A stretch of DNA of 64,000 nucleotides from CAYPTY01 sp964413935. GTDB taxonomy: Bacteria; Bacteroidota; Rhodothermia; Balneolales; Balneolaceae. This document shows positions 52,867-61,901 of this stretch, piece by piece. A program made the translations under genes and the position numbers. Numbering within the stretch: the first letter of the stretch is position 1; the number at the start of each line of letters is the position of its first letter. The notes under the pieces are model-generated. The model had not been told where the DNA came from, searched no databases, and saw only the letters and a program-made list of their open reading frames with translations. Location: positions 1 to 64,000 of the forward strand of contig CAYPTY010000004.1 in assembly GCA_964413935.1 (NCBI GenBank). Direction: 5' to 3'.

Positions 52867-54618
52867 TTGCTGAAAAGAGTCTTCCATAGTGCATTCCTGA
52901 TCACATTCCTGATCATATTCTTGTACATGATGCCAGCCGTGGCCCAGCATCACGATCATGCTTTTCCGGCCATTGAGCAAGCTTATGAGCGAGGTGAAAT
53001 CAGCTATGAAGAACACCTGCTGTATAAATTCCGGGCGGTATTCAGTCCGGAAAGGCTGGATAAACAATTTGAGGTTTTAAATTCACGGCTGAAATGCCTC
53101 ACGCCTACCATCGCCGAGTTTGAGAAAAAGCGCAATCAGATATCACCTGCTGTTCTAAGCGAAATCGAAAGCTACCTGGAACCCTCAGTATCCGGCATTG
53201 CAGAGTATATTACGCCTTCCGGATTGTTCACCATCACCTATGAAACCACCGGTTTTAATGCGGTTCCCCTTGAGGATGCCAACACCAACGGCATTCCAGA
53301 TTATGTAGAGGAAGCCGGTATCGCGGCCGATTCATCTTACCGGCACGAGGTTCTCAACCTGGGTTATACCGATCCCATCCCGCCCGGGGAAACTTATCCC
53401 ATTCTGCTGGCGGACATTGGTGCCTATGGTTTTACCCAGCGGGAATTTGGCGGTAATGTGCAGACCAGCATCGTAGTAGAAAATGACTTTGTTGGTTTTC
53501 CGGACAACACCGATCCGGATGGTAATCAGCTGGGAGCCTTAAGAGTAACCATCGCCCATGAATTCAAACATGCCATTCAGTATGCTGATGCTCAGTGGCA
53601 GGGCGACTCCGATCGCTGGCTGGAAATGGATGCCACCCTGATGGAGGAGGTTGTGTATGATGAGGTGAATGATTACTACAATTACATTTATGACAGTTCA
53701 TTCGGAGATCCCATATTCCTGCGCCCAAGCCGAACGGTGATTCCGGGCTCCTATGAAGACATCACTTTTGCCCTTTATTATCATGAGAAATTCGGGGAAC
53801 GCTTCTGGACGGATGTCTGGTCCAGAATCCGCAGCAATCGAGACATCGAGTTCCTGACGGCCGTTCAGGATGAGGTTGAGAGCCGTGATGCATCCTGGGT
53901 TCAGTCTTTGTCCGAAATGTATCTGTGGCATTATGCTTCCGGCGCAGACCGCAGTGCAGCCGATTACGGCTTTGATGAACGGGAAAGTTATCCATCCCCA
54001 CAGATTGAGGAAAGCCTGTTTGGCTTCTCTGAGCTGTTTACGGAAGAACAGATTCTGGCACCGATTTCGGCTTATTACCATGATTTTATTCCGGGAGCGG
54101 GCGCTAACGGTTCGCCCAAAGTGAACCTGAATCACAGCCTGCAAACGGCAAACCTTGCGGTTATTGGCTATTTCGATGACGGCAGTTCGGAAGTGGCTTT
54201 TCAGAGTGGGAGTCCGGGTGGCAGCACTGAACTTTTTACGGGCTGGGATGCATCCAGGCTGAATCGCATGGGCATCGTGGTGAGTACACAGAACACCAGT
54301 TTTGCTCCCTCCGACCGGGTTGTGTTTTCGCTGAGTGTAGATTCCGAGCTTCCCCGTTTTGCGGAACTGCTGCCCAACTTCCCCAATCCCTTCAATCCTT
54401 CCACCACCATCCGTTTCCGTGTTGAACAAACCCAGGATGTTCGGATCCGGGTCTACGATATCACTGGTCGACTGGTCCGTGAAGTTGTGAATGGCTTCTT
54501 CGACGCCGGGCAGTATGATGTGACCTTCGATGCCACTGGATTAGCCTCCGGAGTGTACATCTATCGCATGGAAGCAGCCACCGGTGGTTTCGTGCGGAAG
54601 ATGATGCTGGTTAAATAA
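52867..54618 (+). CDS. Secreted MXAN_6640-type putative metalloprotease with T9SS sorting domain
   Basis: A 583-residue exported protein. The start is probably TTG 52867, giving a basic and hydrophobic signal peptide ending PAVAQ (residue 27). The catalytic region has HEFKHAIQY (HExxH at 231-235) with a glutamate-rich helix after it (WLEMDATLMEEVVYDEV), as in zinc metalloproteases of the MXAN_6640 type. The last 80 residues form a type A T9SS sorting domain: NFPNPFNPSTTIRF, VYDITGRLV, GVYIYRMEA and a basic end MLVK. It should pass the outer membrane by the T9SS. Substrate unknown. Confidence 0.85.
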   Translation: MLKRVFHSAFLITFLIIFLYMMPAVAQHHDHAFPAIEQAYERGEISYEEHLLYKFRAVFSPERLDKQFEVLNSRLKCLTPTIAEFEKKRNQISPAVLSEIESYLEPSVSGIAEYITPSGLFTITYETTGFNAVPLEDANTNGIPDYVEEAGIAADSSYRHEVLNLGYTDPIPPGETYPILLADIGAYGFTQREFGGNVQTSIVVENDFVGFPDNTDPDGNQLGALRVTIAHEFKHAIQYADAQWQGDSDRWLEMDATLMEEVVYDEVNDYYNYIYDSSFGDPIFLRPSRTVIPGSYEDITFALYYHEKFGERFWTDVWSRIRSNRDIEFLTAVQDEVESRDASWVQSLSEMYLWHYASGADRSAADYGFDERESYPSPQIEESLFGFSELFTEEQILAPISAYYHDFIPGAGANGSPKVNLNHSLQTANLAVIGYFDDGSSEVAFQSGSPGGSTELFTGWDASRLNRMGIVVSTQNTSFAPSDRVVFSLSVDSELPRFAELLPNFPNPFNPSTTIRFRVEQTQDVRIRVYDITGRLVREVVNGFFDAGQYDVTFDATGLASGVYIYRMEAATGGFVRKMMLVK

Positions 54619-55864
54619 CCCCAGCCAGCCGGTTCTTCACCTCACCAAAGCTGAGTTTTTGCCCTTTTTTTTCGCAGTGGGCGCGGAGGGTTATTTCATC
54701 GCCGTCTTCCAGGAAGGCGCGGTATTCGCCGTTCTTCAGTTGCAGCTTTTCTTCCCCGTTCCAGGTGAGCTCGAGCATGCTGCCATAGGTACCGGATTCA
54801 TCCCCACTGATGGTTCCGGAGGCACACAAATCCCCGCTGCGGATGTTGCTGCCGGTCACCGTTTGATGCGCCAATTGCTGCTCCATCAACCAGTAAAGCT
54901 GATTGTAATTACTCCGGCTGATGATCTCCGCTTCTTCACTGTCACGACTTTTCAGCCACACTTCCAGCTGAATGTCGAAGGTTCTGGGATCATTTAGCCT
55001 GAGATATTTAGCAGGTTCCGGCTCCTGTGGCCTGGCATCACAGCTGAAGGCTTCGAGTGCTTCCAGCGTCACCACCCAGGGTGAGATACTGGTGGCCCAG
55101 TTTTTGGAACTGAAGGGACCCAAAGGTTGATATTCAAATCGCTGTATGTCGCGCGCGCTCCAGTCATTAACCAGTACCAGGCCAAAGATATGCTCCCGAG
55201 CTTCTTCAGCTGTGAGAGGCTGCCCCAGCTCGGTCGGAGTGCCAACCGCAAACCCCATTTCCAGTTCGAAGTCCACCTTTTGGGAGGCGCTGAATTCGGG
55301 CTGGCCGTCTGCGTTCAGGATCATACCGGAGGGCCGGTGGACATCCTGTCCGGATAAAATCACGGAACCGGCCCTGCCATGATACCCGATGGGGATATGC
55401 TTCCAGTTGGGCATCAGTTTATCATTGCCCCGGAAAATGCGGCCCACATTCCGGGCATGATGTTCTGAGGAATAAAAATCGGTGTAATCGGGAATGTCGA
55501 AGGGCATGCGCAGCCTAACCTCATCCACCGGATAGGAAGCATCCCAGAATAATTCAGGATTATCGATATCCTCCGTGCTGAACTGACCAAAGATATTTTG
55601 AATCCATTCCCGGGCTTCTTTCCAGGCAGGCCGACCCATGCTCATGAAAAAGTTCAGGTGGGAATCCTGAAAAGCAAACATGTTATTCAGTACCGGTCCG
55701 TCAAAAAAACCGGCTTCATCCAGTGCGGTCAGGTCAATAACGGTATCGCCGATGCGTGTGCACAGATGCTGGTGACCATCCGGAGTCACAAATGCTCCAA
55801 AAGGGATGTTATTGGTCCCAAAGCCACTGTCAGAAGGAATATTTACGATGGGTGCATAATCCAT
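54611..55864 (-). CDS. fahA: Fumarylacetoacetase
   Basis: Last step of tyrosine degradation, splitting fumarylacetoacetate into fumarate and acetoacetate. The 417-residue protein (ATG 55864, two bases after the hemW stop) has an SH3-like N-terminal domain and a FAH catalytic domain with YTDFYSSEHHARNVGRIFR, GYHGRAGSV, DFELEMGFAVG, NDWSARDIQ and LGPFSSKNWATSISPWVV, all characteristic. Its end overlaps the convergent protease gene by 8 nt. No other tyrosine-degradation gene is nearby. Confidence 0.96.
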   Translation of the reverse strand: MDYAPIVNIPSDSGFGTNNIPFGAFVTPDGHQHLCTRIGDTVIDLTALDEAGFFDGPVLNNMFAFQDSHLNFFMSMGRPAWKEAREWIQNIFGQFSTEDIDNPELFWDASYPVDEVRLRMPFDIPDYTDFYSSEHHARNVGRIFRGNDKLMPNWKHIPIGYHGRAGSVILSGQDVHRPSGMILNADGQPEFSASQKVDFELEMGFAVGTPTELGQPLTAEEAREHIFGLVLVNDWSARDIQRFEYQPLGPFSSKNWATSISPWVVTLEALEAFSCDARPQEPEPAKYLRLNDPRTFDIQLEVWLKSRDSEEAEIISRSNYNQLYWLMEQQLAHQTVTGSNIRSGDLCASGTISGDESGTYGSMLELTWNGEEKLQLKNGEYRAFLEDGDEITLRAHCEKKGQKLSFGEVKNRLAGVI

Positions 55865-55865
55865 A

Positions 55866-57008
55866 TCACTGTCTGGAAATGAGGTCGAGGGTGATGGGAT
55901 CGGCAATACTCCGGCCTTTATGCGTTAGCAGCAATAAATCCTTTTCCTCCATATAGCCTTCCCGTTTCATCTTGCCAATATAGCTTAACTGAGACTCATT
56001 CAGAACATAGTGATATCGATCCTTAAGTTCTTGCGGGTCAATTCCGTAGCGGGTTCGCAGGCTCAGCATAATGCGCTCCTCAGCCAGGTCCATGAGGTCC
56101 AGCTGCATGATTTCCTCCGCTTCGTTCAGCGGATCTTCCAGATAAGTTTTCAGATTGCGTTTATTGTTCAGCCTGAAAGCTTTTTGTCCGTCCTCATCCC
56201 AGATAAAAGAATGAGCCGAAGGCCCGAAACCCAGATAATTCACATGCCTCCAGTAATTGCTGTTGTGTACAGCTTCAGATCCCGGCTTGGCATAATTGCT
56301 GATTTCGTACTGTCCGTAACCGGCATTGCTGAGCTCCTCATACAACAGGTCATAGTGTTTGATGACTTCCTCATCCTCCGGTGGCTGTATGCGACCGAGG
56401 CTCACGGCTTTGCCCAGCCTGGTTTTGTCTTCGATGGTCAGGCTGTAGGCTGATATATGCGGAGGTTCATAACTCAGCATGCACTCAATATCCTTTTTCA
56501 GCATATCGATACTTTGACCGGGATTACCGTAAATCAGATCGGCCGACCAGGAATCAAATCCGGCTTGCCTGATCTGCTCAAGGCAATTTCGAGCATGATC
56601 TGAATTGTGTGCCCGATGCATGAAGGTGAGTACTTCATCATCAAAGGATTGCACTCCCATACTGAGCCGGTTGATTCCCAGGGATTTCAGATCGGCCAGA
56701 TAAGCGGGTTTTACATCATCCGGATTCACTTCCATGGTTACCTCGCGCAGATCGCTGGTGTGGAAGGTGGCATGAACGGCCTCGAATATACGGGAGAGTT
56801 CATCTTTGCGGAGCAGGGAAGGTGTGCCACCGCCCAGGTAGATGGTCTGCACGGGCTGTGCTGCTACGGGTTCGTTCTGATAAGACTGAATCTCTTTGAT
56901 GAGGGCGTCTACAAAATCTTTACGGTGAAGCTGCCGGGTTACGAAATAGAAATCGCAGTAGGAGCAGGCCTGCTTGCAGAAGGGAATGTGGAGGTAAAGC
57001 CCCAGCAT
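55866..57008 (-). CDS. hemW: HemW-type radical SAM protein
   Basis: A 380-residue radical SAM protein with the cluster motif CKQACSYCDF, preceded by GLYLHIPF. YLGGGTPSLL and MGVQSFDDEVL further mark the HemN/HemW family. The length and missing N-terminal HemN extension point to HemW, a haem chaperone, rather than coproporphyrinogen dehydrogenase. It lies between the carbonic-anhydrase-like gene (4 nt) and fahA. Confidence 0.92.
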   Translation of the reverse strand: MLGLYLHIPFCKQACSYCDFYFVTRQLHRKDFVDALIKEIQSYQNEPVAAQPVQTIYLGGGTPSLLRKDELSRIFEAVHATFHTSDLREVTMEVNPDDVKPAYLADLKSLGINRLSMGVQSFDDEVLTFMHRAHNSDHARNCLEQIRQAGFDSWSADLIYGNPGQSIDMLKKDIECMLSYEPPHISAYSLTIEDKTRLGKAVSLGRIQPPEDEEVIKHYDLLYEELSNAGYGQYEISNYAKPGSEAVHNSNYWRHVNYLGFGPSAHSFIWDEDGQKAFRLNNKRNLKTYLEDPLNEAEEIMQLDLMDLAEERIMLSLRTRYGIDPQELKDRYHYVLNESQLSYIGKMKREGYMEEKDLLLLTHKGRSIADPITLDLISRQ

Positions 57009-57012
57009 GGGA

Positions 57013-57561
57013 TCAGTCTTCCTGAGGGTAGAAAGGGTTTTTTTCGTAAGTGTCTTTCTGTTGATACGCCCGCATGTACTTCACATAATTGGCTGCATAG
57101 CGGGGGATGCTGTCCAGTTCCTCGTCAGTGAGTTTGCGCACCGCTTTGGCAGGTGAGCCTATGTAGAGGTATCCGCTTTCAAGGGTTTTGTTCGGCGGAA
57201 CCAGAGAACCTGCCGCAATGATGACATCCGACTCAATCACGGCTTTGTCCAGAATAGTGGCATTCATGCCCACCAGTACCCGGTCTTTGATGGTACAACC
57301 GTGAATCATAGCGCAGTGGCCGATGGTGACATCCGACCCGATGATGGTTGGGCCGGTCTGGTTCATCACATGGATGCAGACGTTATCCTGAACGTTGGTT
57401 CGATCGCCGATGCGGATGTAATTGACATCCCCGCGAATGGTCACATTGAACCAGGCTGAGGATTCTTCTCCAAAGGTTACATCCCCTATGATGTCGGCAC
57501 TGGGAGCCACAAAACAGCTCTCATCGAAATAAGGACTTTTATTGAGAAACTCGTAAATCAT
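57013..57561 (-). CDS. Gamma-carbonic-anhydrase-family protein
   Basis: A 182-residue left-handed beta-helix (hexapeptide repeats, for example IIGDVTFGEESSAWFNVTIRGDVNYIRIGDRTNVQDN) with the three metal histidines His64, His82 and His87 (HVMNQTGPTIIGSDVTIGHCAMIHGC). It is of the YrdA/PaaY-like type; catalytic activity varies in this group. It overlaps the DsbA-like gene by 4 nt. Confidence 0.93.
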   Translation of the reverse strand: MIYEFLNKSPYFDESCFVAPSADIIGDVTFGEESSAWFNVTIRGDVNYIRIGDRTNVQDNVCIHVMNQTGPTIIGSDVTIGHCAMIHGCTIKDRVLVGMNATILDKAVIESDVIIAAGSLVPPNKTLESGYLYIGSPAKAVRKLTDEELDSIPRYAANYVKYMRAYQQKDTYEKNPFYPQED

Positions 57562-58121
57562 TCCAGATAAGACTCAACGATCGCTTTGAAGACCTCATAG
57601 GATCCGGGGTTGTTGTATACCTTATCACCGTTGATGAAGAAGGTGGGTGTGGAGTTCACGCCTTTGTTAATGCCTTCCTGTTTTTCCGTCATAATCAGCT
57701 CCTGCATTTCCGCAGAATTAAGGTCTTTCTTGAACTGTGCCATATCCAGCCCTATTTCCTCCGCATATCCGAGAATCAGTGTGGAGGTATTGCCACGTGA
57801 CCAGTTAGCTTGTTCTTTGAAGAGCTTGTCATGCATTTCAAAATGTTTGCCCTGCTTCCGAGCAGCCTCGGCAGCCCGTGCAGCCAGTTGCGCATAGCGG
57901 TGGCTATTTAGCGGAAAGTTCTTGTACACCACTTTGACCTTATCACCCAGATCATCTTTAATTTTTACGGTAAAGGGATGGAAGTAAGCACAGGCCGGAC
58001 ATTGATAGTCGCTGTATTCTTCAATAACAACAACCTCACCCGATTCCTGGGCTGTTGCAGAATTCTGAATGCTAAAACTCAGTAGAAATAAAAGGGCTGC
58101 ACTGATAAATAAACGCATCAT
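57558..58121 (-). CDS. DsbA-like secreted thiol-disulfide oxidoreductase
   Basis: A 187-residue thioredoxin-fold protein with a signal peptide (about 1-24, SATAQ). The active site is CPAC (41-44), in the DsbA/DsbG class, with FPLNSHRYAQLAARAAEAARKQGK and the cis-Pro segment GVNSTPTFFINGDKVY. It should oxidise or isomerise disulfides in periplasmic proteins. It lies 14 nt after the cysteine desulfurase gene on the same strand. Confidence 0.93.
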   Translation of the reverse strand: MMRLFISAALLFLLSFSIQNSATAQESGEVVVIEEYSDYQCPACAYFHPFTVKIKDDLGDKVKVVYKNFPLNSHRYAQLAARAAEAARKQGKHFEMHDKLFKEQANWSRGNTSTLILGYAEEIGLDMAQFKKDLNSAEMQELIMTEKQEGINKGVNSTPTFFINGDKVYNNPGSYEVFKAIVESYLE

Positions 58122-58135
58122 AACAGGTCGTTTGG

Positions 58136-59281
58136 TTAAATCTTTACTTTCTTAAAATGACGGCTTAAGATAACATCAATTTTCTGTATTGCCTTATCAA
58201 TTTCTTCGCCGGTGGTCATTTTTCCTAATGATAAACGCACAAACTCACGTGCATCTTGTTCATTTTCGTAAATGGCCGACATGGTCCGGGAGGGTTCCTG
58301 GCTTCCACTGGAACAGGCAGAACCGGTTGCAATGGCAAGACCTGATTGAGAAGCTTCCAGCATCAGATACTGTCCCTCAATACCCGGTACCCGAAGTCCG
58401 ATGATATTCGGGAGCACGAAATGGGCATTGCCCTGAATCAGAATATCATGTTCAAGTAACGCAACACCTTCAATAAATCGCTTTCTGAGCAATTTATAAT
58501 GCCGGTCCAGCTCTTCCCGCTGTTCAGAAAGTTCTTTAGCGGCAGCGGCAAAAGCGGCAACTCCGGCCGTGTTGGAAGTTCCCTGCACAAAGCCGCTTTC
58601 ATGGCTCACACCGGGAATGAAGGGCATCCAGTCGCTTTCGGGATTCATCCACACTCCGCCCACGCCTTTGGGCCCGTATACTTTGTGCGAGGAGAATGAA
58701 ATTGCATCAATCTGAAGCTCCTGCACATCAATGGGTTGTTTTGCGAAGGTCTGCACGCAGTCGGAGTGAAAGAGTACGCCGGCATCCCTGAGTATGGATC
58801 CGATGGTAAAGATATCCTGCAGGGATCCGATTTCGGAATTGGCATGTTGAATGGATGCCAGAATGGTATCTTCGCGAATACTTTTTCGAAGGAGGTCGGT
58901 GTCGATGTTGCCCAGAGCATCTACCGGCAGGCGGGTGACATCGAAGCCTTGCCGTTCCAGCTTGGTGAATACATTGGCGATGGAGGAATGCTCCACGGCA
59001 GTAGTGATCAGATGCTTTCCTCTGTCCAGGCTGCCTTTAATCAGGGATTCGATGGCCAGGAAGTTGGATTCAGAACCCCCGGAAGTGAAATAAATATGAT
59101 CTGCATCGGCATTCAGGATTCTGCCGATGGTTGATCGGGAAGCCTGCAGAATCTGAGCTGCTGAAGATCCGGCATCATGTAGACTGCTGGCATTGGCAAA
59201 ATATTCCCGGGCAACCCGGTCGTAGACCTGAAGTGCCGTCTCTGACATTGGAGTGGTGGCCGCGTAGTCGAGGTAAATCAT
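58136..59281 (-). CDS. Cysteine desulfurase (NifS/IscS family)
   Basis: PLP enzyme that removes sulfur from cysteine for Fe-S clusters. The 381-residue protein has PLP Lys200 in SFSSHKVYGPKGVGG, the His of TTAVEHSS, and active Cys323 in ATGSACSSGSQEPS. It is divergent from nadC-nadA with 80 nt between; the similar nifS-nad grouping in Bacillus serves the NadA cluster, so this copy may do the same (inference). Confidence 0.95.
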   Translation of the reverse strand: MIYLDYAATTPMSETALQVYDRVAREYFANASSLHDAGSSAAQILQASRSTIGRILNADADHIYFTSGGSESNFLAIESLIKGSLDRGKHLITTAVEHSSIANVFTKLERQGFDVTRLPVDALGNIDTDLLRKSIREDTILASIQHANSEIGSLQDIFTIGSILRDAGVLFHSDCVQTFAKQPIDVQELQIDAISFSSHKVYGPKGVGGVWMNPESDWMPFIPGVSHESGFVQGTSNTAGVAAFAAAAKELSEQREELDRHYKLLRKRFIEGVALLEHDILIQGNAHFVLPNIIGLRVPGIEGQYLMLEASQSGLAIATGSACSSGSQEPSRTMSAIYENEQDAREFVRLSLGKMTTGEEIDKAIQKIDVILSRHFKKVKI

Positions 59282-59361
59282 GCTGTCGCTTGTGAGCTAA
59301 AAAAGCCTTAATTTTTAAATCTTTAAAAGATACAAATATTCCTGTTCCAACATCAGCACGG

Positions 59362-60195
59362 ATGAACATCATTCACCTCAAAGAGACGCTTCAGCTTGCA
59401 CTGCAAGAAGACCTTGGATTCGGCGACCTGAGTTCCGGACTGATATTCGATGCTGCACATAAAAGCCGGGGGCAATTCAAAGCCAAGGTAGATGGGATTC
59501 TTTGCGGAACAGATCTTTTAGAACAGGCATACCGGTTGCTTGATGCCGATGCAGAAGTGGTGTTGCATAAGAAGGATGGGGATGAACTGAGAGCCGGAGA
59601 TTTTATCGCGGATGTTCACGGGCCCACGAATAAACTACTGCAGGCCGAACGTAATATCCTGAACCTGATGCAGCATCTTAGCGGAATTGCCACGGCAACG
59701 GCCAATTGCATTAGAAAACTGGATGACAAAAGTATTCGAATCTGTGATACCCGGAAAACCCTGCCCGGATTGCGCATGCTGCAAAAGTACGCCGTTCGAT
59801 GCGGCGGTGGATTCAATCACCGCTTCCGGCTGGATGACGGTGTAATGATCAAGGACAATCACATCAAGGCCGCTGGTGGCATTAAGCATGCGGTTGAACA
59901 AATTCGGGCCTCGCTGGGGCACATGGTAAAGATTGAAGTAGAAACGGAGTCCCGCGAACAGGTGTTGGAATGTGTGGATTTGTGCGTGGACGTGATCATG
60001 CTGGATAATCGCAGCCCTGATCAAGTAAAAGAGTGGACGCAGCTGGTCCCGGATGGGATCATCACAGAAGTATCGGGCGGAATCACACCCGACAATATTG
60101 CCGCTTACAAAAATTGCGGTGCAGATTACATTTCCCTCGGGTGGCTGACCCATTCAGTGAAAGCCCTCGACATAAGTTTCAATTTGATCGACTAA
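59362..60195 (+). CDS. nadC: Nicotinate-nucleotide pyrophosphorylase (quinolinate PRTase)
   Basis: Converts quinolinate and PRPP to nicotinate mononucleotide. The 277-residue protein has LQEDLGFGDLSSG, DTRKTLPGLRMLQKYAVRCGGGFNHRFRL, MIKDNH and VEVETE followed by IMLDN, all diagnostic. It is 15 nt before nadA on the same strand. Confidence 0.97.
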   Translation: MNIIHLKETLQLALQEDLGFGDLSSGLIFDAAHKSRGQFKAKVDGILCGTDLLEQAYRLLDADAEVVLHKKDGDELRAGDFIADVHGPTNKLLQAERNILNLMQHLSGIATATANCIRKLDDKSIRICDTRKTLPGLRMLQKYAVRCGGGFNHRFRLDDGVMIKDNHIKAAGGIKHAVEQIRASLGHMVKIEVETESREQVLECVDLCVDVIMLDNRSPDQVKEWTQLVPDGIITEVSGGITPDNIAAYKNCGADYISLGWLTHSVKALDISFNLID

Positions 60196-60210
60196 GAGCA
60201 GACTAAAAAC

Positions 60211-61320
60211 ATGGACGTCTTAGACATTTTAGAAGTAGAATCACAGGTATCTCTTCCGGAGAAATACTCCAATATGAGTGTGGAGGAGATGGAGCAGAGA
60301 GTTCGCGAAATCAAAGAGCACTTCGGGGCAAAACTATTTATTCCCGGCCATCACTATCAGAAAGATGAAGTGATACAGTTCGCCGATGCCCGTGGCGATT
60401 CCCTCAAACTGGCACAGATTTGTGCCGAGCAGCATGATGCCGAATACATTGTATTTGAAGGCGTGCACTTTATGGCTGAAACGGCCGATATGCTGACTAC
60501 AGAAAAACAGCGCGTGATTCTTCCGGATATGCGTGCCGGATGCTCCATGGCGGATATGGCTAATATCGACCAGACCGAACGGGGCTGGAAGAAAATGCAG
60601 GAAATCTGGGGAGATACCATCCTGCCGCTTACCTATGTGAATTCCACTGCAGCTATCAAGGCTTTTGTAGGTAAATACGGCGGAGCAACGGTTACCTCTT
60701 CCAATGTGAAGAACATGCTGGAATGGGCTTTCACCCAAAAAGAACGCATCCTCTTTCTGCCGGATCAGCATCTTGGCCGTAACACGGCTTACGACCTGGG
60801 TATAGCGCTGGACGAAATGGCGGTCTATGCTCCACTTGAGAATAAATTCGAGTACGAAGGCGACTTCGACAAAGTGAAAGTCATTCTCTGGAAAGGGCAT
60901 TGCTCGGTGCATGAAAAATTTTATGTATCCCACATTGAAAATCTGCGCAAACGGGACCCTGAAATGAATATCATCGTACATCCCGAATGCACCTTTGAAG
61001 TGGTTCAGGCTTCTGATTATGCGGGTTCCACAAACTATATCATCGAGACCATCGAAAATGCTCCTGCCGGATCCAAATGGGCGGTGGGCACGGAGATGAA
61101 TCTGGTGAACCGCATCATCGACGAAAATCCGGATAAGGAAATTGTATCCCTGAATCCCTTCATGTGTCCATGCCTTACCATGAACCGCATCGATCTGCCG
61201 CATTTGGTCTGGTCGCTGGATAAACTCATGGAAGGCGAAGTAATCAACGAGATAAAGGTCCCTGCAGAAGTGAGCAAGTACGCCGTTCTGGCTCTGGAAC
61301 GCATGCTCGAGCGTAGCTGA
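60211..61320 (+). CDS. nadA: Quinolinate synthase
   Basis: Condenses iminoaspartate and dihydroxyacetone phosphate using a [4Fe-4S] cluster. The 369-residue protein has HHYQKDEVIQFADARGDSLKLA, RAGCSMADM (first cluster Cys), VNSTAAIKA, HPECTFEV (second) and PCLTMNRI (third Cys at CPC). It is longer than the E. coli form, in the range of Bacteroidota NadA. No nadB gene is seen here, so iminoaspartate must be made by an enzyme encoded elsewhere. Confidence 0.97.
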   Translation: MDVLDILEVESQVSLPEKYSNMSVEEMEQRVREIKEHFGAKLFIPGHHYQKDEVIQFADARGDSLKLAQICAEQHDAEYIVFEGVHFMAETADMLTTEKQRVILPDMRAGCSMADMANIDQTERGWKKMQEIWGDTILPLTYVNSTAAIKAFVGKYGGATVTSSNVKNMLEWAFTQKERILFLPDQHLGRNTAYDLGIALDEMAVYAPLENKFEYEGDFDKVKVILWKGHCSVHEKFYVSHIENLRKRDPEMNIIVHPECTFEVVQASDYAGSTNYIIETIENAPAGSKWAVGTEMNLVNRIIDENPDKEIVSLNPFMCPCLTMNRIDLPHLVWSLDKLMEGEVINEIKVPAEVSKYAVLALERMLERS

Positions 61321-61370
61321 AATTTTTTGAAAAAATTTGAACGATAAGTGCATCGGCGTGATTTAGTGTG

Positions 61371-61393
61371 ATATCAAATCATTTAATATCAAA
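61371..61393. repeat. Short direct repeat before the first SnoaL-like gene
   Basis: ATATCAAA occurs at 61371-61378 and 61386-61393, 15 nt apart, in the gap before 61405. The spacing would put both on nearly the same face of the helix only roughly; it may be a regulator site or chance in AT-rich sequence. Confidence 0.25.
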
Positions 61394-61404
61394 CTAAATT
61401 TATC

Positions 61405-61764
61405 ATGAGTTACAAAGAAAAAATTACCGACATCTACAATATGATTGGCGAAGGCAAAGCAATGGACGCCTTCGAAAAATACTATCATAACGACTGTGAC
61501 ATGATTCTGGAAGATGCCACACTGATCAAGGGAAAGGATACCAACCGTCAGCGTGAAATTGATTTCTTTTCATCCGTTGCAGATTTCCACGGATTGGACA
61601 TCAGATCGATTACAGCCAACGAAGACGAAGGTAAAACAGCCGTAGAATGTGTACTAGATGTTACCTTCAAAGAAGGTGGACGTGTTCAGATAGAGCAGGT
61701 TGCCACTCAGGAGTGGGATGGTGACTATATTGTAAGAGAGCGTTTTTACGGTACCCGAAATTAA
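61405..61764 (+). CDS. SnoaL-like (NTF2-fold) protein 1
   Basis: A 119-residue NTF2/SnoaL-type alpha+beta protein: helical start, KYYHNDCDMILEDATLIKGKDTNRQREIDFF, then strands ending QEWDGDYIVRERFYG. The family includes polyketide cyclases, isomerases and proteins of unknown function. It is similar to the next gene over its full length (KYYH/TYYH, KGKDTNRQ/EGKEANRK, ERFYGTR/IRFYYNA), so the two are tandem paralogues. A terminator follows. Confidence 0.82.
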   Translation: MSYKEKITDIYNMIGEGKAMDAFEKYYHNDCDMILEDATLIKGKDTNRQREIDFFSSVADFHGLDIRSITANEDEGKTAVECVLDVTFKEGGRVQIEQVATQEWDGDYIVRERFYGTRN

Positions 61765-61785
61765 CCGACAGCCTGACCCATTTAT

Positions 61786-61823
61786 AAAACCTCATTTGTT
61801 CCAGAAATGCATGAGGTTTTTTT
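61786..61823 (+). terminator. Intrinsic terminator between the two SnoaL-like genes
   Basis: A perfect 10-bp stem (61786-61795 with 61811-61820, AAAACCTCAT type) ends in seven T (61817-61823). It lets the two paralogues be expressed separately. Confidence 0.85.
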
Positions 61824-61863
61824 ATGCCCTTAATCATTTCTTGATTTGTCAGGAAAGCAGATC

Positions 61864-61895
61864 CCTGTTTTATTGAGTGTACACCAAAACAGGAG
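61864..61895 (+). promoter_or_regulatory. Nested hairpin covering the Shine-Dalgarno of SnoaL-like gene 2
   Basis: CCTGTTTT (61864-61871) pairs with AAAACAGG (61886-61893). Between them lies the perfect palindrome GTGTACAC (61877-61884). The right arm overlaps AGGAG (61891-61895), a strong Shine-Dalgarno 6 nt before the ATG at 61902. If transcribed, folding would hide the ribosome site. It could equally be a DNA operator for a dimeric regulator. Confidence 0.4.
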
Positions 61896-61901
61896 TGTAT
61901 T

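Noticed and set aside
61320..61338. AT-rich palindrome after nadA (AAATTTTTTGAAAAAATTT) considered as terminator
   Set aside because: The stem is only A-T pairs and is not followed by a separate U-run, so a terminator cannot be claimed.
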